Assembly: GCA_030765045.1 (NCBI GenBank)
Contig: CM060968.1
Location: forward strand, 112,123,404-112,187,403
Length of the DNA stretch: 64,000 bases
DNA from: Tenodera sinensis
Lineage: Eukaryota; Arthropoda; Insecta; Mantodea; Mantidae
Direction: 5' to 3'
Each line of letters starts with the position of its first letter. The stretch's first letter is position 1. Of the stretch, positions 49,231 to 59,036 are shown piece after piece. The notes beneath the pieces are model-generated. The model did not search any database and was not told where the DNA came from. It worked only from the letters and a program-made list of their open reading frames with translations. Both the position numbers and the translations under genes were made by a program.

Positions 49231-50319
49231 ATGAGTATTGACCGGTTCGGGTCCCGCAGGACAGCACCACTTAAAAGATCGCTTCATCAATTCATTATAG
49301 CCAGAGATGGAAAAGGAAACTACCAATTCAGGAACAAAAGATTGTGCATTGTTCAGGACCCTGAGGAAGATAATGATGGTGCCACTAAACGCTACGTTGA
49401 TTCGCTTACGGCTTCTAGCGAAAATCGTCTGCAAGAATTCACCGAAAAGGTGGCATATCAACGCATGGAGGAACTTCAAGCTACGCTTAGGAACCACATC
49501 CAGAAATCACTAGACAAACAGCATGATAATCTTATGAGCTGCTTAGACAAAAATACACTTAAACGAGATAATGGAAACAATATCATACTGGATACAATAA
49601 GAATGAAGTCATTACTACCGCCGCAGGATGATCACGATGTACCGAACAAGAAGTATGTAATAGACTTTGTAAACTCGAGAACGCCTCCGCTCGATTCAAA
49701 TGGGAACATTTCCTTTCAACAAAGAAGATTAAGAGAAATAGCAGATCCTATAGATGACAGTGATGCAGCAACCAAAAGGTTTGTTAAACACGCCATTGGA
49801 AGGAAACAAAATGAAGCACAGCAAGAGTTCAACAGGAGAATACAAACTATTGGAAATGACATTTCTGAAGTAATGGGAAAACACACAGAAAATATAGCAA
49901 ATCGACAGAGTTCCATGGATAAACACCTGACAGCAACCATGAATAATGTTAATACTCTTAAAGCACAGGTTACCGTCATAAATGCTATTCTAGAGCAAAT
50001 GAAAGGTCAGCTCATTATTACATTACAGACGAAACCTTACAGAGGTCCTTCGCTAAGGTATATGTTAACATCAGGACTCGAATACTACAAATCGACTATA
50101 AACGGGGATGTGATTTCTTGCTCTATGATATCATCGCCGCAACCGAATACAAGATCAGGTACAATGTTTGCAATAAACGGTCGATTAGTTGAAAGTTACC
50201 CTGCGACCGTTCACATAGGTGATATACTATCCTTCACTGCTCCAGCCAATCGAGCAAAAGACGGCCATATTTTAAATATTGAGTTGAAATTTTCATATAA
50301 TTTGACCCATTCAGAATAA
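49231..50319 (+). CDS. Fibre-like coiled-coil virion protein with tail-fibre-type repeats
   Basis: 362 residues. Three copies of a short module lie near residues 37-56, 125-143 and 166-185: a basic/hydrophobic segment, DP or a similar acidic turn, then (D/P)xATKR(Y/F)V-like endings (GATKRYV, PNKKYV, AATKRFV). This resembles the DAATKRYVD repeats at the start of phage tail-fibre shafts, which form trimeric stalks. Residues ~190-262 have heptad-like hydrophobic spacing (coiled coil), and ~270-362 form a strand-rich C-terminal domain that could be the knob. The protein opens with MSIDRFGSRRTAPLKRSLHQ, a basic N-terminus that could anchor to the penton. A role as vertex spike or receptor-binding fibre is inferred from architecture and neighbours. 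Its TAA lies within AATAAA (50315-50320). Confidence 0.65.
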   Translation: MSIDRFGSRRTAPLKRSLHQFIIARDGKGNYQFRNKRLCIVQDPEEDNDGATKRYVDSLTASSENRLQEFTEKVAYQRMEELQATLRNHIQKSLDKQHDNLMSCLDKNTLKRDNGNNIILDTIRMKSLLPPQDDHDVPNKKYVIDFVNSRTPPLDSNGNISFQQRRLREIADPIDDSDAATKRFVKHAIGRKQNEAQQEFNRRIQTIGNDISEVMGKHTENIANRQSSMDKHLTATMNNVNTLKAQVTVINAILEQMKGQLIITLQTKPYRGPSLRYMLTSGLEYYKSTINGDVISCSMISSPQPNTRSGTMFAINGRLVESYPATVHIGDILSFTAPANRAKDGHILNIELKFSYNLTHSE

Positions 50320-50357
50320 AAAAAAACATATATATTGACATGAAAACGTGTTTTAGT
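50315..50357 (+). promoter_or_regulatory. Poly(A) signal of the ATPase-fibre unit and start of the next transcription unit
   Basis: AATAAA at 50315-50320 overlaps the fibre stop. ATATATAT at 50328-50335 is followed by TTTTAGTGTC with the initiator-like TTAGT at 50353-50357, about 26 nt from the TATA-like element. The ATG of the next gene is at 50369, implying a leader of about 14 nt. Confidence 0.5.
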
Positions 50358-50368
50358 GTCATTTTAAG

Positions 50369-51163
50369 ATGGACAGCGAGAGTATAAGGCTTAAAGAATC
50401 TGTAGCCAAGCATGCTAGGGCTATAAGAGAAAAGCTACGCGCCCTAAAAGGTCAACAGTTTGAAACTCAGAGGGTAATGAGTGAAGCTCTTCAACCAGTA
50501 ACAGAACCGCTACATGATATACTGGAAATACAGAAGAAAAAGGATACTATGACTACTTCAGATGAGGAGGAAAGTCAGAAAAAGAAGAATTCTGCCCCTA
50601 ACAATCAGAAAGATGAAAAAATATTGAGCTACCTACAGAAAGTTCAAAAGAATGACAAGGGAGAAATAGATACGACATATGGAGTAAGATACGAAGATGG
50701 AATCTATATGCTAGGAAACAAGAGCATTGACTTTATTAACGATAAAGTTAGAATAGGAGATGAAATGTATGATGTTACACCTGGATTGATTGATCTCATT
50801 TTCAAGAAGATACCTTAAATGCACTCCTATTCAGAAGACGATCTTCATACATATAGCAAAATACTGAAAGCATCCAAGGTTCATCGCAGAAACTACAGCA
50901 GACAGGGACAACTGAGACACGGTAATTCCTATAAGTATAAAAACATTATACGTCCTTTAGTGAAGAACCATAAGGGATTAGGCTTGCAGTGGAAAGAACA
51001 TCGTCCTGAGTTGAAGCATGACTACATCTACTGGAACGACCCCAATGATCTAGTGAATCGCTTGCGACTTCTCATTGCATCCAGAGACGCTGGCAATAAA
51101 AACCACACTCAAGAAATTGAAGAAATTATTCAAGAGCTGAAATCAGCCCAAATCATAGCATGA
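50369..51163 (+). pseudogene. DUF8207-like Polinton protein split by one in-frame TAA
   Basis: Two ORFs in the same frame, 50369-50818 (149 codons) and 50819-51163 (114 codons), are separated only by the stop TAA at 50816-50818, directly followed by ATG. The first has a charged, helical N-terminus and then a conserved-looking domain with YGVRYEDG, IGDEMYDVTPGLIDLIFKKIP-type residues; the second continues with Tyr/Lys-rich HRRNYS and a WNDPNDLVNRLRLLIASRDAG segment. I recall these blocks as parts of one protein in Polinton-related insect sequences (DUF8207 family), function unknown. The single stop is therefore a nonsense mutation, a readthrough site, or a split with reinitiation at the adjacent ATG. 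The second ORF ends ATGA with the integrase start. Absence of other lesions suggests a recent change or continued use. Confidence 0.7.
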
Positions 51164-52083
51164 CAACAGTGAAGCAAAATATAGCGAGAGAGCTCCATGC
51201 CCCTGCTCGAAGAAGATTCTTACGTCGAAAAATTGTCAGCAAAGGACTCAATGATTTGCTACAGATCGACTTGGTTGAGATGATACCTCATGCAAGAATC
51301 AACAAGAATTTCAAATACATCCTTATTGCAATTAACTTCTATTCAAAAGTGGCATATGCACGACCATTAAAGGACAAGTCAGGTCCACAAGTTACGAAGG
51401 CTATGGAAGATATACTACAAGAATTGGAAACGATTCCCAAGAATATTCAGAGTGATAATGGAAAGGAATTTTATAACAAGTACTTTAAGAATTTAATGGA
51501 CAAGTATAATATCAATCACTACAGCACTTATAGTAATGTCAAGGCTGCAGCTGTTGAACGTTTAATAAGAACCTTAAAGAACATGATGTATCGTGAGTTT
51601 CTAAAGCAAGGATCATACAAGTGGCTGGATCTTTTACCCCAAATCATCACAAAGTACAATAATACTTACCACTCAACCATCAGGATGAAGCCTAGCGAAG
51701 TCAGGAACAATGATCTTCTTCTGACTGTTTACAAGTACAATCATCCTCAAAAAGAGAAGATGAGCCCAAGGAAGTTTAGTGTTGGTGATTATGTGAGGAT
51801 ATCTAAGAATAAGGGACATTTCGAGAAAGGCTTTCAAGCTAATTGGAGTGTTGAAATCTTCAAAGTGGCTCAAGTGAAACGCAGCAATCCTACTACATAC
51901 ATACTAAAGGATAAGGATGGTGAGGTGATGAAGGGAACATTCTATGGACATGAACTTCATTCTACACTGTATCCTAACACCTATTTGGTGGAGAAGATTC
52001 TGAGGCGTCAAGGAAACAGAATTCTTGTTAAATGGTATGGATTCCCTGAGAGTCAGTGGATTGAGAGGAAGGATTTGTTGTAG
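51160..52083 (+). CDS. INT: DDE integrase with C-terminal chromodomain
   Basis: 307 residues. Retrovirus-like RVE core with D37 (QIDLVEM), D99 (QSDNGKEF) and E133 (AVERLIRTL); between the last two lie 33 residues, close to the family's D-D35-E spacing. The ELHAPARRRF segment before the core is typical of Polinton integrases. An SH3-like basic region (~200-265) precedes a chromodomain at ~275-307 (YLVEKIL, LVKWYGF, W300), which lacks some of the usual C-terminal helix. It would insert the linear element with a 6 bp target duplication, and the chromodomain may steer insertion to modified histones, which fits its location in satellite DNA. No HHCC zinc motif is seen at the short N-terminus. The ATG overlaps the upstream stop as ATGA. 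The frame is intact. Confidence 0.95.
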   Translation: MTTVKQNIARELHAPARRRFLRRKIVSKGLNDLLQIDLVEMIPHARINKNFKYILIAINFYSKVAYARPLKDKSGPQVTKAMEDILQELETIPKNIQSDNGKEFYNKYFKNLMDKYNINHYSTYSNVKAAAVERLIRTLKNMMYREFLKQGSYKWLDLLPQIITKYNNTYHSTIRMKPSEVRNNDLLLTVYKYNHPQKEKMSPRKFSVGDYVRISKNKGHFEKGFQANWSVEIFKVAQVKRSNPTTYILKDKDGEVMKGTFYGHELHSTLYPNTYLVEKILRRQGNRILVKWYGFPESQWIERKDLL

Positions 52084-52098
52084 CAATGATAATTCTGA

Positions 52099-52138
52099 AA
52101 TAAATAGTCTTTTCATTTCCAATATATGTGTTTTTATT
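52099..52138. terminator. Convergent poly(A) signals of integrase and polymerase
   Basis: AATAAA at 52099-52104 on the + strand, and TTTATT at 52133-52138 giving AATAAA on the minus strand. Spacing and order match the pair at 45101-45139. The AT-rich stretch 52139-52359 holds several more AATAAA/TTTATT-like words and no gene. Confidence 0.65.
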
Positions 52139-52359
52139 CAATATACAAAATAGATATACAATAATTCAACAACTAAAACATAAAGTATTTACAATTTTTT
52201 CAAAAAAATATATTAAAATAAAATGCATAGAAAATTTACAATATTAATTGAATATAATAAATATTTACAAAATTTACAATAATAATTTAATATAATAAAT
52301 AAAATATATAAAAATTTACAATTTGATGGTGATGAGGCAGCCAGGGAAGTCGGATTTGA

Positions 52360-52896
52360 TTATTCAGACCTAAGAGAATAATGACCCCATGCGAGAGTTG
52401 CATGAGAGCCATCAATCATCTTACGCTTGGTATCTCCTCCATGCAATGCAATTTTGTTAATTTCAACAGTCGAAACTTTATGTTTGGTGCTTCTGAAGCA
52501 AATTTGTTTTGCCAAAATCTTTTTGTTTAAGTCTTTCAGACACTCGAAATAATTTTCAAAGGTGATTGTTCGCATTCCACCTTTGGTAATCCCCTTCGCC
52601 TTCGTGACTGTATGTTGATCATATCTATAGCTGTATAGTTTTGCTCTAAGACCAACATACTCAGTCATCACCCTTCCACCCAACTCATCCTTGAACAACC
52701 CAATCTTTTTCTTATTGGCTGGCTTTATACCATATACATTATCATGGCTGTAATTTGAAGTATCGAAATATTGGGGATGTGTTTTCATGAAGTGATATAT
52801 ATCTGAACTAGTTTCGAAAATGAATGAATCTGTGTCCATGTAATTCAAGACAAGATCATTCAGTTGGGGTTTCATTACTTTATAAAAAAAAATCAT
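52360..52896 (-). pseudogene. POLB: DNA polymerase B, C-terminal part after a frame break (motif C)
   Basis: 178 codons open from 52896 in a different frame from the main polymerase ORF. It contains polymerase motif C, YMDTDS, at residues 19-24, and the KKIGLFKDELGG and KLYSYRY segments typical of the thumb region of protein-primed family B polymerases. It follows the main ORF, the two overlapping by 17 nt across a run of nine T (minus strand, 52884-52892). One base in this run accounts for the break, by indel, sequencing error or +1 slippage. The ATG that opens this frame is unlikely to be a real start, because it would give a fragment lacking motifs A and B. The stop at 52360 gives a normal C-terminus. 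Confidence 0.85.
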
Positions 52897-55800
52897 ACAT
52901 AATAAATTTTGAAAGGTCTAGAATCGCCTGACCAATGTAGATTGGTTTGTTCATGAGGATCTCCTCTCGAGCCAACTCTATGCCAACTAAGTTTTCACTG
53001 AAAATTATGCTGCGTACGTATGTTGGACGAGCCGTTAATTTCCGTGCTTGCTTCCAGGTAGGTACAATACGGAAATCACGGTATTTGCGCACATTTTCAA
53101 TGAACTTACCGTACACAGCGTTGTTCATTTTCTTCCAAAGCGCTTGACCAAACTTTGAAGTTTCCCTGGCTCGCTTCTCGGCATTAAGGTTAATGTAAAC
53201 CTTAAGCCATTCTGATTGGTCATACGATACCACCCGATGAATATGTCTCAATAACAGCCCCAGATCTAAGCACTGCTGCAAGGTTTTATAATGCAAGACA
53301 TATTTGCTTTTATTCTCTAGACTTGCAATCAGTTTCTTGTATTGGCTGCCGGGTGGTATCTCGCTCTGGGGACCGAGGGGAAGATCATTATGAATGTCGT
53401 GGAGATGGACAGGATACTCTAGGTCTACTTCTAGAACGTATCCTGTCTTGGAGTCCTCTGGGATCGTCGCAAAGTCGATGGTATCAATTTCGTCCCTTTC
53501 AAGCCATCTGAGATTGCCATATGGGATCATTTCCATCATGGCCTTCCCGTATAAGTTATTGATGTCAACATATGATAGAAAGTTCGTCTTCTGGTCAGGA
53601 TTGTAGTCTGCCATGTATTGGTGGTTGGCTTTGGAGTACCGCTTTGATACTGTGCAAAGCCCGCCACGAATACCTTTCTCGAAAAATTCTATCATACTGA
53701 CATCATTTATCAAGTCAAGCTTGACTTGGGTGGTCTTAAGCATGGCATCGAAGGCTAGCGACGGTAGGGTGTAGTACCAGGCAGGGTCTAGATGATACAT
53801 TTCAAGCGACAAGTCTCTAAATTTCTCGAATACATCTGCTAAAAGCAGCGTATCCGTCTTTAGATAAAGGTCACTATATTCCCCGAGATTCTTTATGTCG
53901 AAGGTCTTCCATACCTTAAGTGCATGGGCATACTCCTCTTCCGAAATGCCATCGAAAAGCTCGATCGGGGGCAGTTCCTCCTCTTGGAGCTTTTCGACAG
54001 CATCAAGATAAGTATAGGGGAATATACCCTTGCACTTCATGAGGGTTAGGTGTTCTGGCCTCGAATACTCGGCATTAGTGACCTTGAAGTCATCATCGCT
54101 TAACATATCTGCCAAGCTGGATAACTTGTCATCGAGAAACTTGTAGCTGTCGAGGAACCTGAATTGAATGCCCTTGTACCATTTGCTGAATGCCAGATAA
54201 CGTTCAGAAGATTGTGCTATACATGAGATATTCCCATTGTCATAAGCCATGTGTCTAATCAAGAAGTGACTATCATAATTGCTTAAGCAATGAAAAAAAA
54301 TTGGAATAAAATTCGGCAACTTTCTATTCAAATTGCAAGCATTATGAGCACATCCCAAATAATGACCAGAAATATGTGAATGGTCCCTCACTCTAATATC
54401 ATCTATAGCAAAACCTTTCAGGCATATGTGACAGTGATCAGCATTGAGGAAATCCAGCTCGTCCTCTGGCGACATATGCATCGGAACTATATGCCCGTAT
54501 ATTTCAATAACTTCGTCAGCGATCCGTCTAAGTTCGCTGAAGAAGTCATTGAGAGCATTGTCACCCCTGAAGAGTTTGAACCTCGACAAGGTCTGATCAT
54601 GCCTGCATATAACCTTCAGCGCTATCGATATCGCTTCATGTTCCTGAATGGTTCGGGTCCAACTCCTTGCGTCTGAGGGCTCGCATGAGTGAACCTTCCT
54701 CAAAACAGACTCGATATCCGCATATATAACAAAAGGTACAGGAGCAGACTTTGAAAATGCATTAAATGTGAGAACCTCTCCCTGCTTAGGCATTTTGAGG
54801 ATCTGACATTTATTGCACTTCAGTTTATGCAATCTCAAGGCATCTTCGTTGGGACACCTTGTCATGCATGCCTCGCATAGCCACATTTTCCCCTGATACT
54901 TAGTTATCTGACTTCTAATGAGCCTCGATATATCCCTTATGAGGCAGTAATGAGACTTGCCACCCTCTTCAATTATTAATATGTTGACCTGGCTAGCCTT
55001 CCTCTCAGATGGTTTGCGAATAGACTCCACCGAGTTGTCATTGAGAGCAAATACAGCTATAGATACTTCGGAATTTTGCTTCTCAAAACGATCAATTTGG
55101 TCTAATGAAAAGGGAAATGTGATTCCCTCATAATTGAAAGCTTTGAATAGCAAATCTCTAGGATATGATGAAATGCGGTCCTTGTTTTTATTTGCAGGGT
55201 ATCTTGAAGCCAGCATGCACCAAGCGAAACAGTAATCATCTCTGTTCTTAATATTAAGAACAGCTTTTTTCCGCTTGATGCATTCCGGCAGCTCAATATA
55301 CCCTGAAGCCCGAAGGGGATTGTATTCTGCGGCACTATTGACCAGAGAGTGGATTGCGAACAGCGTCTTTGAACTTGCTTGGCCTTCAAAACAGGCCAGG
55401 TTTTCTAAGATTTCGTTTTTCATTGCATGAAAGATTGCATCAAGGTTAGATGATCGCTGAATCTCCTTTGTCTTGGAATTAAAGTATATCGATTCCACTT
55501 TCTCATTATCAGGTGTCTGGATTAAATATGAGACGTTCATTGAACAACTCATCTTTAACCCAGTCATGCTCTTCTTAAGCGTGGATTCCATTTCTTTAAT
55601 CACAAGATCCTTGCATGCATTAAGGAACTCGCTTGGGTCCATTATTCCAACTGTATTTTCAACTTTGCTATTGAATATACGGCCTTTGAATGCAGACTCT
55701 ATAACCCTACATTCTAGGTCATTATAATCATTCCGACATACCCTTTTTGCCGGTGATGGTGAGGATGCGGATGATGGGCCCGGCATATTTCTGCTGTCCG

Positions 55801-55989
55801 CAGCGCTGATTGTTGAAACAGCCCCCTGGTTCAGAGAACTCGTTTGCGCCATCTGAGCGGTGTTGGAGAGATGTTCATTACTGAGTCCCTGGGCTTCACT
55901 GTCATCGCTGTGCGGTCTCTTACAGCCTCGATCCAAAGCAGTAGATGTGTGTGTGTCTGCTTCAGGCTGAAGAGGCACAGGTTCAGTAT
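52880..55989 (-). pseudogene. POLB: Protein-primed DNA polymerase B, main exon (frame-broken before motif C)
   Basis: About 1035 codons in one frame. Numbered from the GTG at 55978: zinc-finger-like C368-x2-C371...H384...C388; exonuclease motifs DIE 421-423 and NYDSHFLI 567-574, and YSDLYLKTD 701-709; an HCHIC...DHSHISGHYLGCAHNACN endonuclease VII-like zinc module at 515-549; a TPR-like IRGG at 770; motif A DINNLYGKAM 805-814; motif B KKMNNAVYGK 949-958. Motif C is in the next frame (see 52360-52896). It would replicate the element by protein priming. No ATG opens this frame before residue 43. Instead, an acceptor (TTTTTTCTAACTTTGAAG, AG at 55991-55990) lets the exon begin at 55989, in phase with a donor at 56990. 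The frame break at the T9 run would disable the protein unless it is a sequencing artefact. Confidence 0.9.
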
Positions 55990-56990
<1,001 letters not shown>

Positions 56991-57266
56991 CCTGCAAGGA
57001 CTGTAGTAGTTGAATTAGGGCCGTCTTGTAACCACAATTGGTGCAAATACATAGCCCCTCCACAGGGATGTCTCTCCAATCACCGATTTGCTGCTGCGAT
57101 GGCGAGTCTTCAAAACCAGGGGGTGGTGGAATAATATCTTCCTGAATGGGGGAGGTGACTGCTTCAGGCTCTGCAACACCTCTGGCAGACCCTTCAGAAA
57201 AAGCTGCCCTTCGAGCTCGTCCAGCCAGGGTCAGCTTGTTGCCCTGATTATAAGTTCTCATTCTGA
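56991..57266 (-). CDS. POLB: Predicted N-terminal coding exon of polymerase B
   Basis: The ATG at 57261 opens 90 codons running to the GTAAGT donor at 56990. Content: a basic start (MRTYNQGNKLTLAGRARRA), a proline/acid-rich middle with IIPPPPGFED, and a Cys pair CICTNC near the end. It has no polymerase motif of its own. A TTATCATTTCAG acceptor ends four to five bases upstream of the ATG (exon start 57266 or 57262), matching a donor at 57897. It could instead be a separate small gene reading on to its stop at 56947, but the matching splice phase favours joining to polymerase B. The same combination, a short extension before a family B polymerase, is not something I can confirm from memory. 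Confidence 0.55.
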
Positions 57267-57897
57267 CTGAAATGATAATTTCAAGGACATAAATTCACTG
57301 AATATATAAAATATCTAGCCTTTCCTTTGTTTTTGTTTAATGATATGATAAATTTCAATGTTGGTTTGTATGTTAAATAAATAAAGCTGATAATAACTAT
57401 AATTTCCACGGTAGGAACACATTGTAATGCTATCTATAAAAACGATGTGACTCACTGAAATGACATAAAAGTGTTTAATTTAGACATATATCAGGACCAT
57501 ATTTAGGTTTTTAATCATTAGCAATGTTCTTTTTCATTGATTTTTTTATTATTGTTGCGTATTAGATCCATCATTTAGATGGAATATTTCCAGAACATAC
57601 TTTCTCTCATACTTTCTTTCTCAGTATTAAAATTAGTTTTAAACTTGTTTAATTAATATGTTTTAAGCCTTATACGGGTATATTTATCACCTTAAATATA
57701 AACACTGGGGCGATAGACACGAAACAACATATAAAGGAAAGAAAAACTGTGATAAAATAATTTGTAAATCATATAGACAATGTGTATATAATGTTTTCTC
57801 TTTTCCCTTTATAATCATCTAATCTCACATCTTAAAATAAATACATTTAACTAATGTATAGAAAATTGAAAAAAACACTAGACTTACCTTCAATGAA

Positions 57898-57986
57898 GAT
57901 AATGGTGACTGTAGCACAAGTGTAATTTCCTCACTGGCTGTGTATAAGCTTCAAAAAATACACTCCTAGACGTCTCAAGTCAAACT
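57898..57986 (-). other. Predicted non-coding leader exon of polymerase B
   Basis: From the initiator at ~57986 to a GTAAGTCTAG donor at 57897 (minus strand). No ATG lies in the exon. The intron 57897-57267 is AT-rich and holds no other gene-like sequence. Confidence 0.5.
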
Positions 57987-58017
57987 GAGGGAACGGTGTC
58001 TTAGCGATGCCTTTATA
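57984..58017 (-). promoter_or_regulatory. Polymerase B core promoter: TATA box plus TCAGT initiator
   Basis: Minus-strand TATAAAG at 58017-58011 (in GCATATAAAGGC) is followed 29-31 nt downstream by TCAGTTT at 57988-57982, which matches the arthropod-type initiator TCAGT. This is the best core promoter in the element. Confidence 0.65.
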
Positions 58018-58022
58018 TGCGC

Positions 58023-58144
58023 TAGCAAGAACGCCTACATGCCACCGAAGGTCCCCTTTGTAGGTAGGGGGTGAGGGTTAAAGACAGTCGCTTGTCTTGT
58101 CAAGATAAATGATGATTAAATACATCCACTTGTAGCAAGAACGC
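58023..58144. repeat. Direct repeat TAGCAAGAACGC at the right TIR edge
   Basis: The 12-mer occurs at 58023-58034 and 58133-58144, 110 bp apart. The second copy straddles the inner end of the right TIR (starting 58140). The rest of 58035-58132 shows no gene. Confidence 0.6.
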
Positions 58145-59030
58145 ATTGAAGTGTTGGGGGGGGGGGGGTTGGACGGCCATTCAACACCAAACGGTCATTG
58201 TGAGGGAAGGCAGGGAACCCCTCGCAGTGGGGGACCACATGGGTGGTCCTCGTGTCAATGCAGAAGTATTCTTTCGCTTCTGAAAAGGTTTCTTCCTGCA
58301 GGTGGGCGATCATTGGCTGTTATGTTAAGAGAAAAACACTAGGCCTGTTCAGACAGGAAAAATGTGTATGTCTATGCTCGCCGTTCCAAGTTGAATCTTG
58401 TTCTTTTCAAAACTGTCAGAGGGGAACATTTCCAACTGTCACATTCGAAAACACATGCAGACACTAGAATAGGAGGGTCAGGGGGGACTGGGGTCATTAA
58501 TTACCCTTCCTTTGTCATCCTCTATGCTCGCCGTTGCAAGAAGAAGCTTGTTCTTTTCAAAACTGTCAGAGGGGAACATTTCCAACTGTCACATAAATAT
58601 ATCAAGATCTGAAAGGGAGCCATTAATTTAGGGTTTCTTACCCTCACGTTCTTTTTTCGAAAACACATACAGACACTAGAATAGGAGGGTCAGGGGGACG
58701 GGGGGTCATAAATTACCCTTCCTTTGTCATCCTGATCGCGACAGAGCACACACCCTCTCTTTTCGGAATTCCCACGTGTCCAAAGAAATACCCATGTCAC
58801 TTAAGGGGGGGGGGGTAGGGGAGGGGGGGGCGTGACAGGATTTGATTAATGGGACATTTATGCTAATTGAGCCAGAGTCGCTATTACCTTTTGGAAATTC
58901 CCACATGTGGGGGTGGAGGGGGAGGGGGGGAGGGGGAGGGGAGGTGGGGAGGGGGGAGGGGGGGCGTGACAGGATTTGATTAATGGGATATTTATGCTAA
59001 TTGAGACAGAGTCGCTATTATACTGCTACT
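58140..59030 (-). repeat. Right terminal inverted repeat
   Basis: About 891 bp, inverted copy of 42039-42925 with few substitutions and with length differences in the poly-C/poly-G tracts (58155-58168, 58806-58830, 58910-58967). It ends in TATTATACTGCTACT directly before the second CCTGCC. Confidence 0.95.
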
Positions 59031-59036
59031 CCTGCC
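59031..59036. repeat. Target site duplication (right), CCTGCC
   Basis: Identical to 42033-42038. It is followed by GTCTCTATTGAGGCTCAG, the continuation of the monomer interrupted on the left. Confidence 0.95.

Noticed and set aside
52880..52896. T9 run in polymerase B as a programmed -1 frameshift
   Set aside because: The shift needed is +1 (or -2), not -1, and there is no heptamer of the right phase. A one-base indel or sequencing error is simpler.
55979..55989. GTG at 55978 as the polymerase start
   Set aside because: GTG initiation is not expected in a eukaryotic host; a phase-matched splice acceptor lies just upstream.
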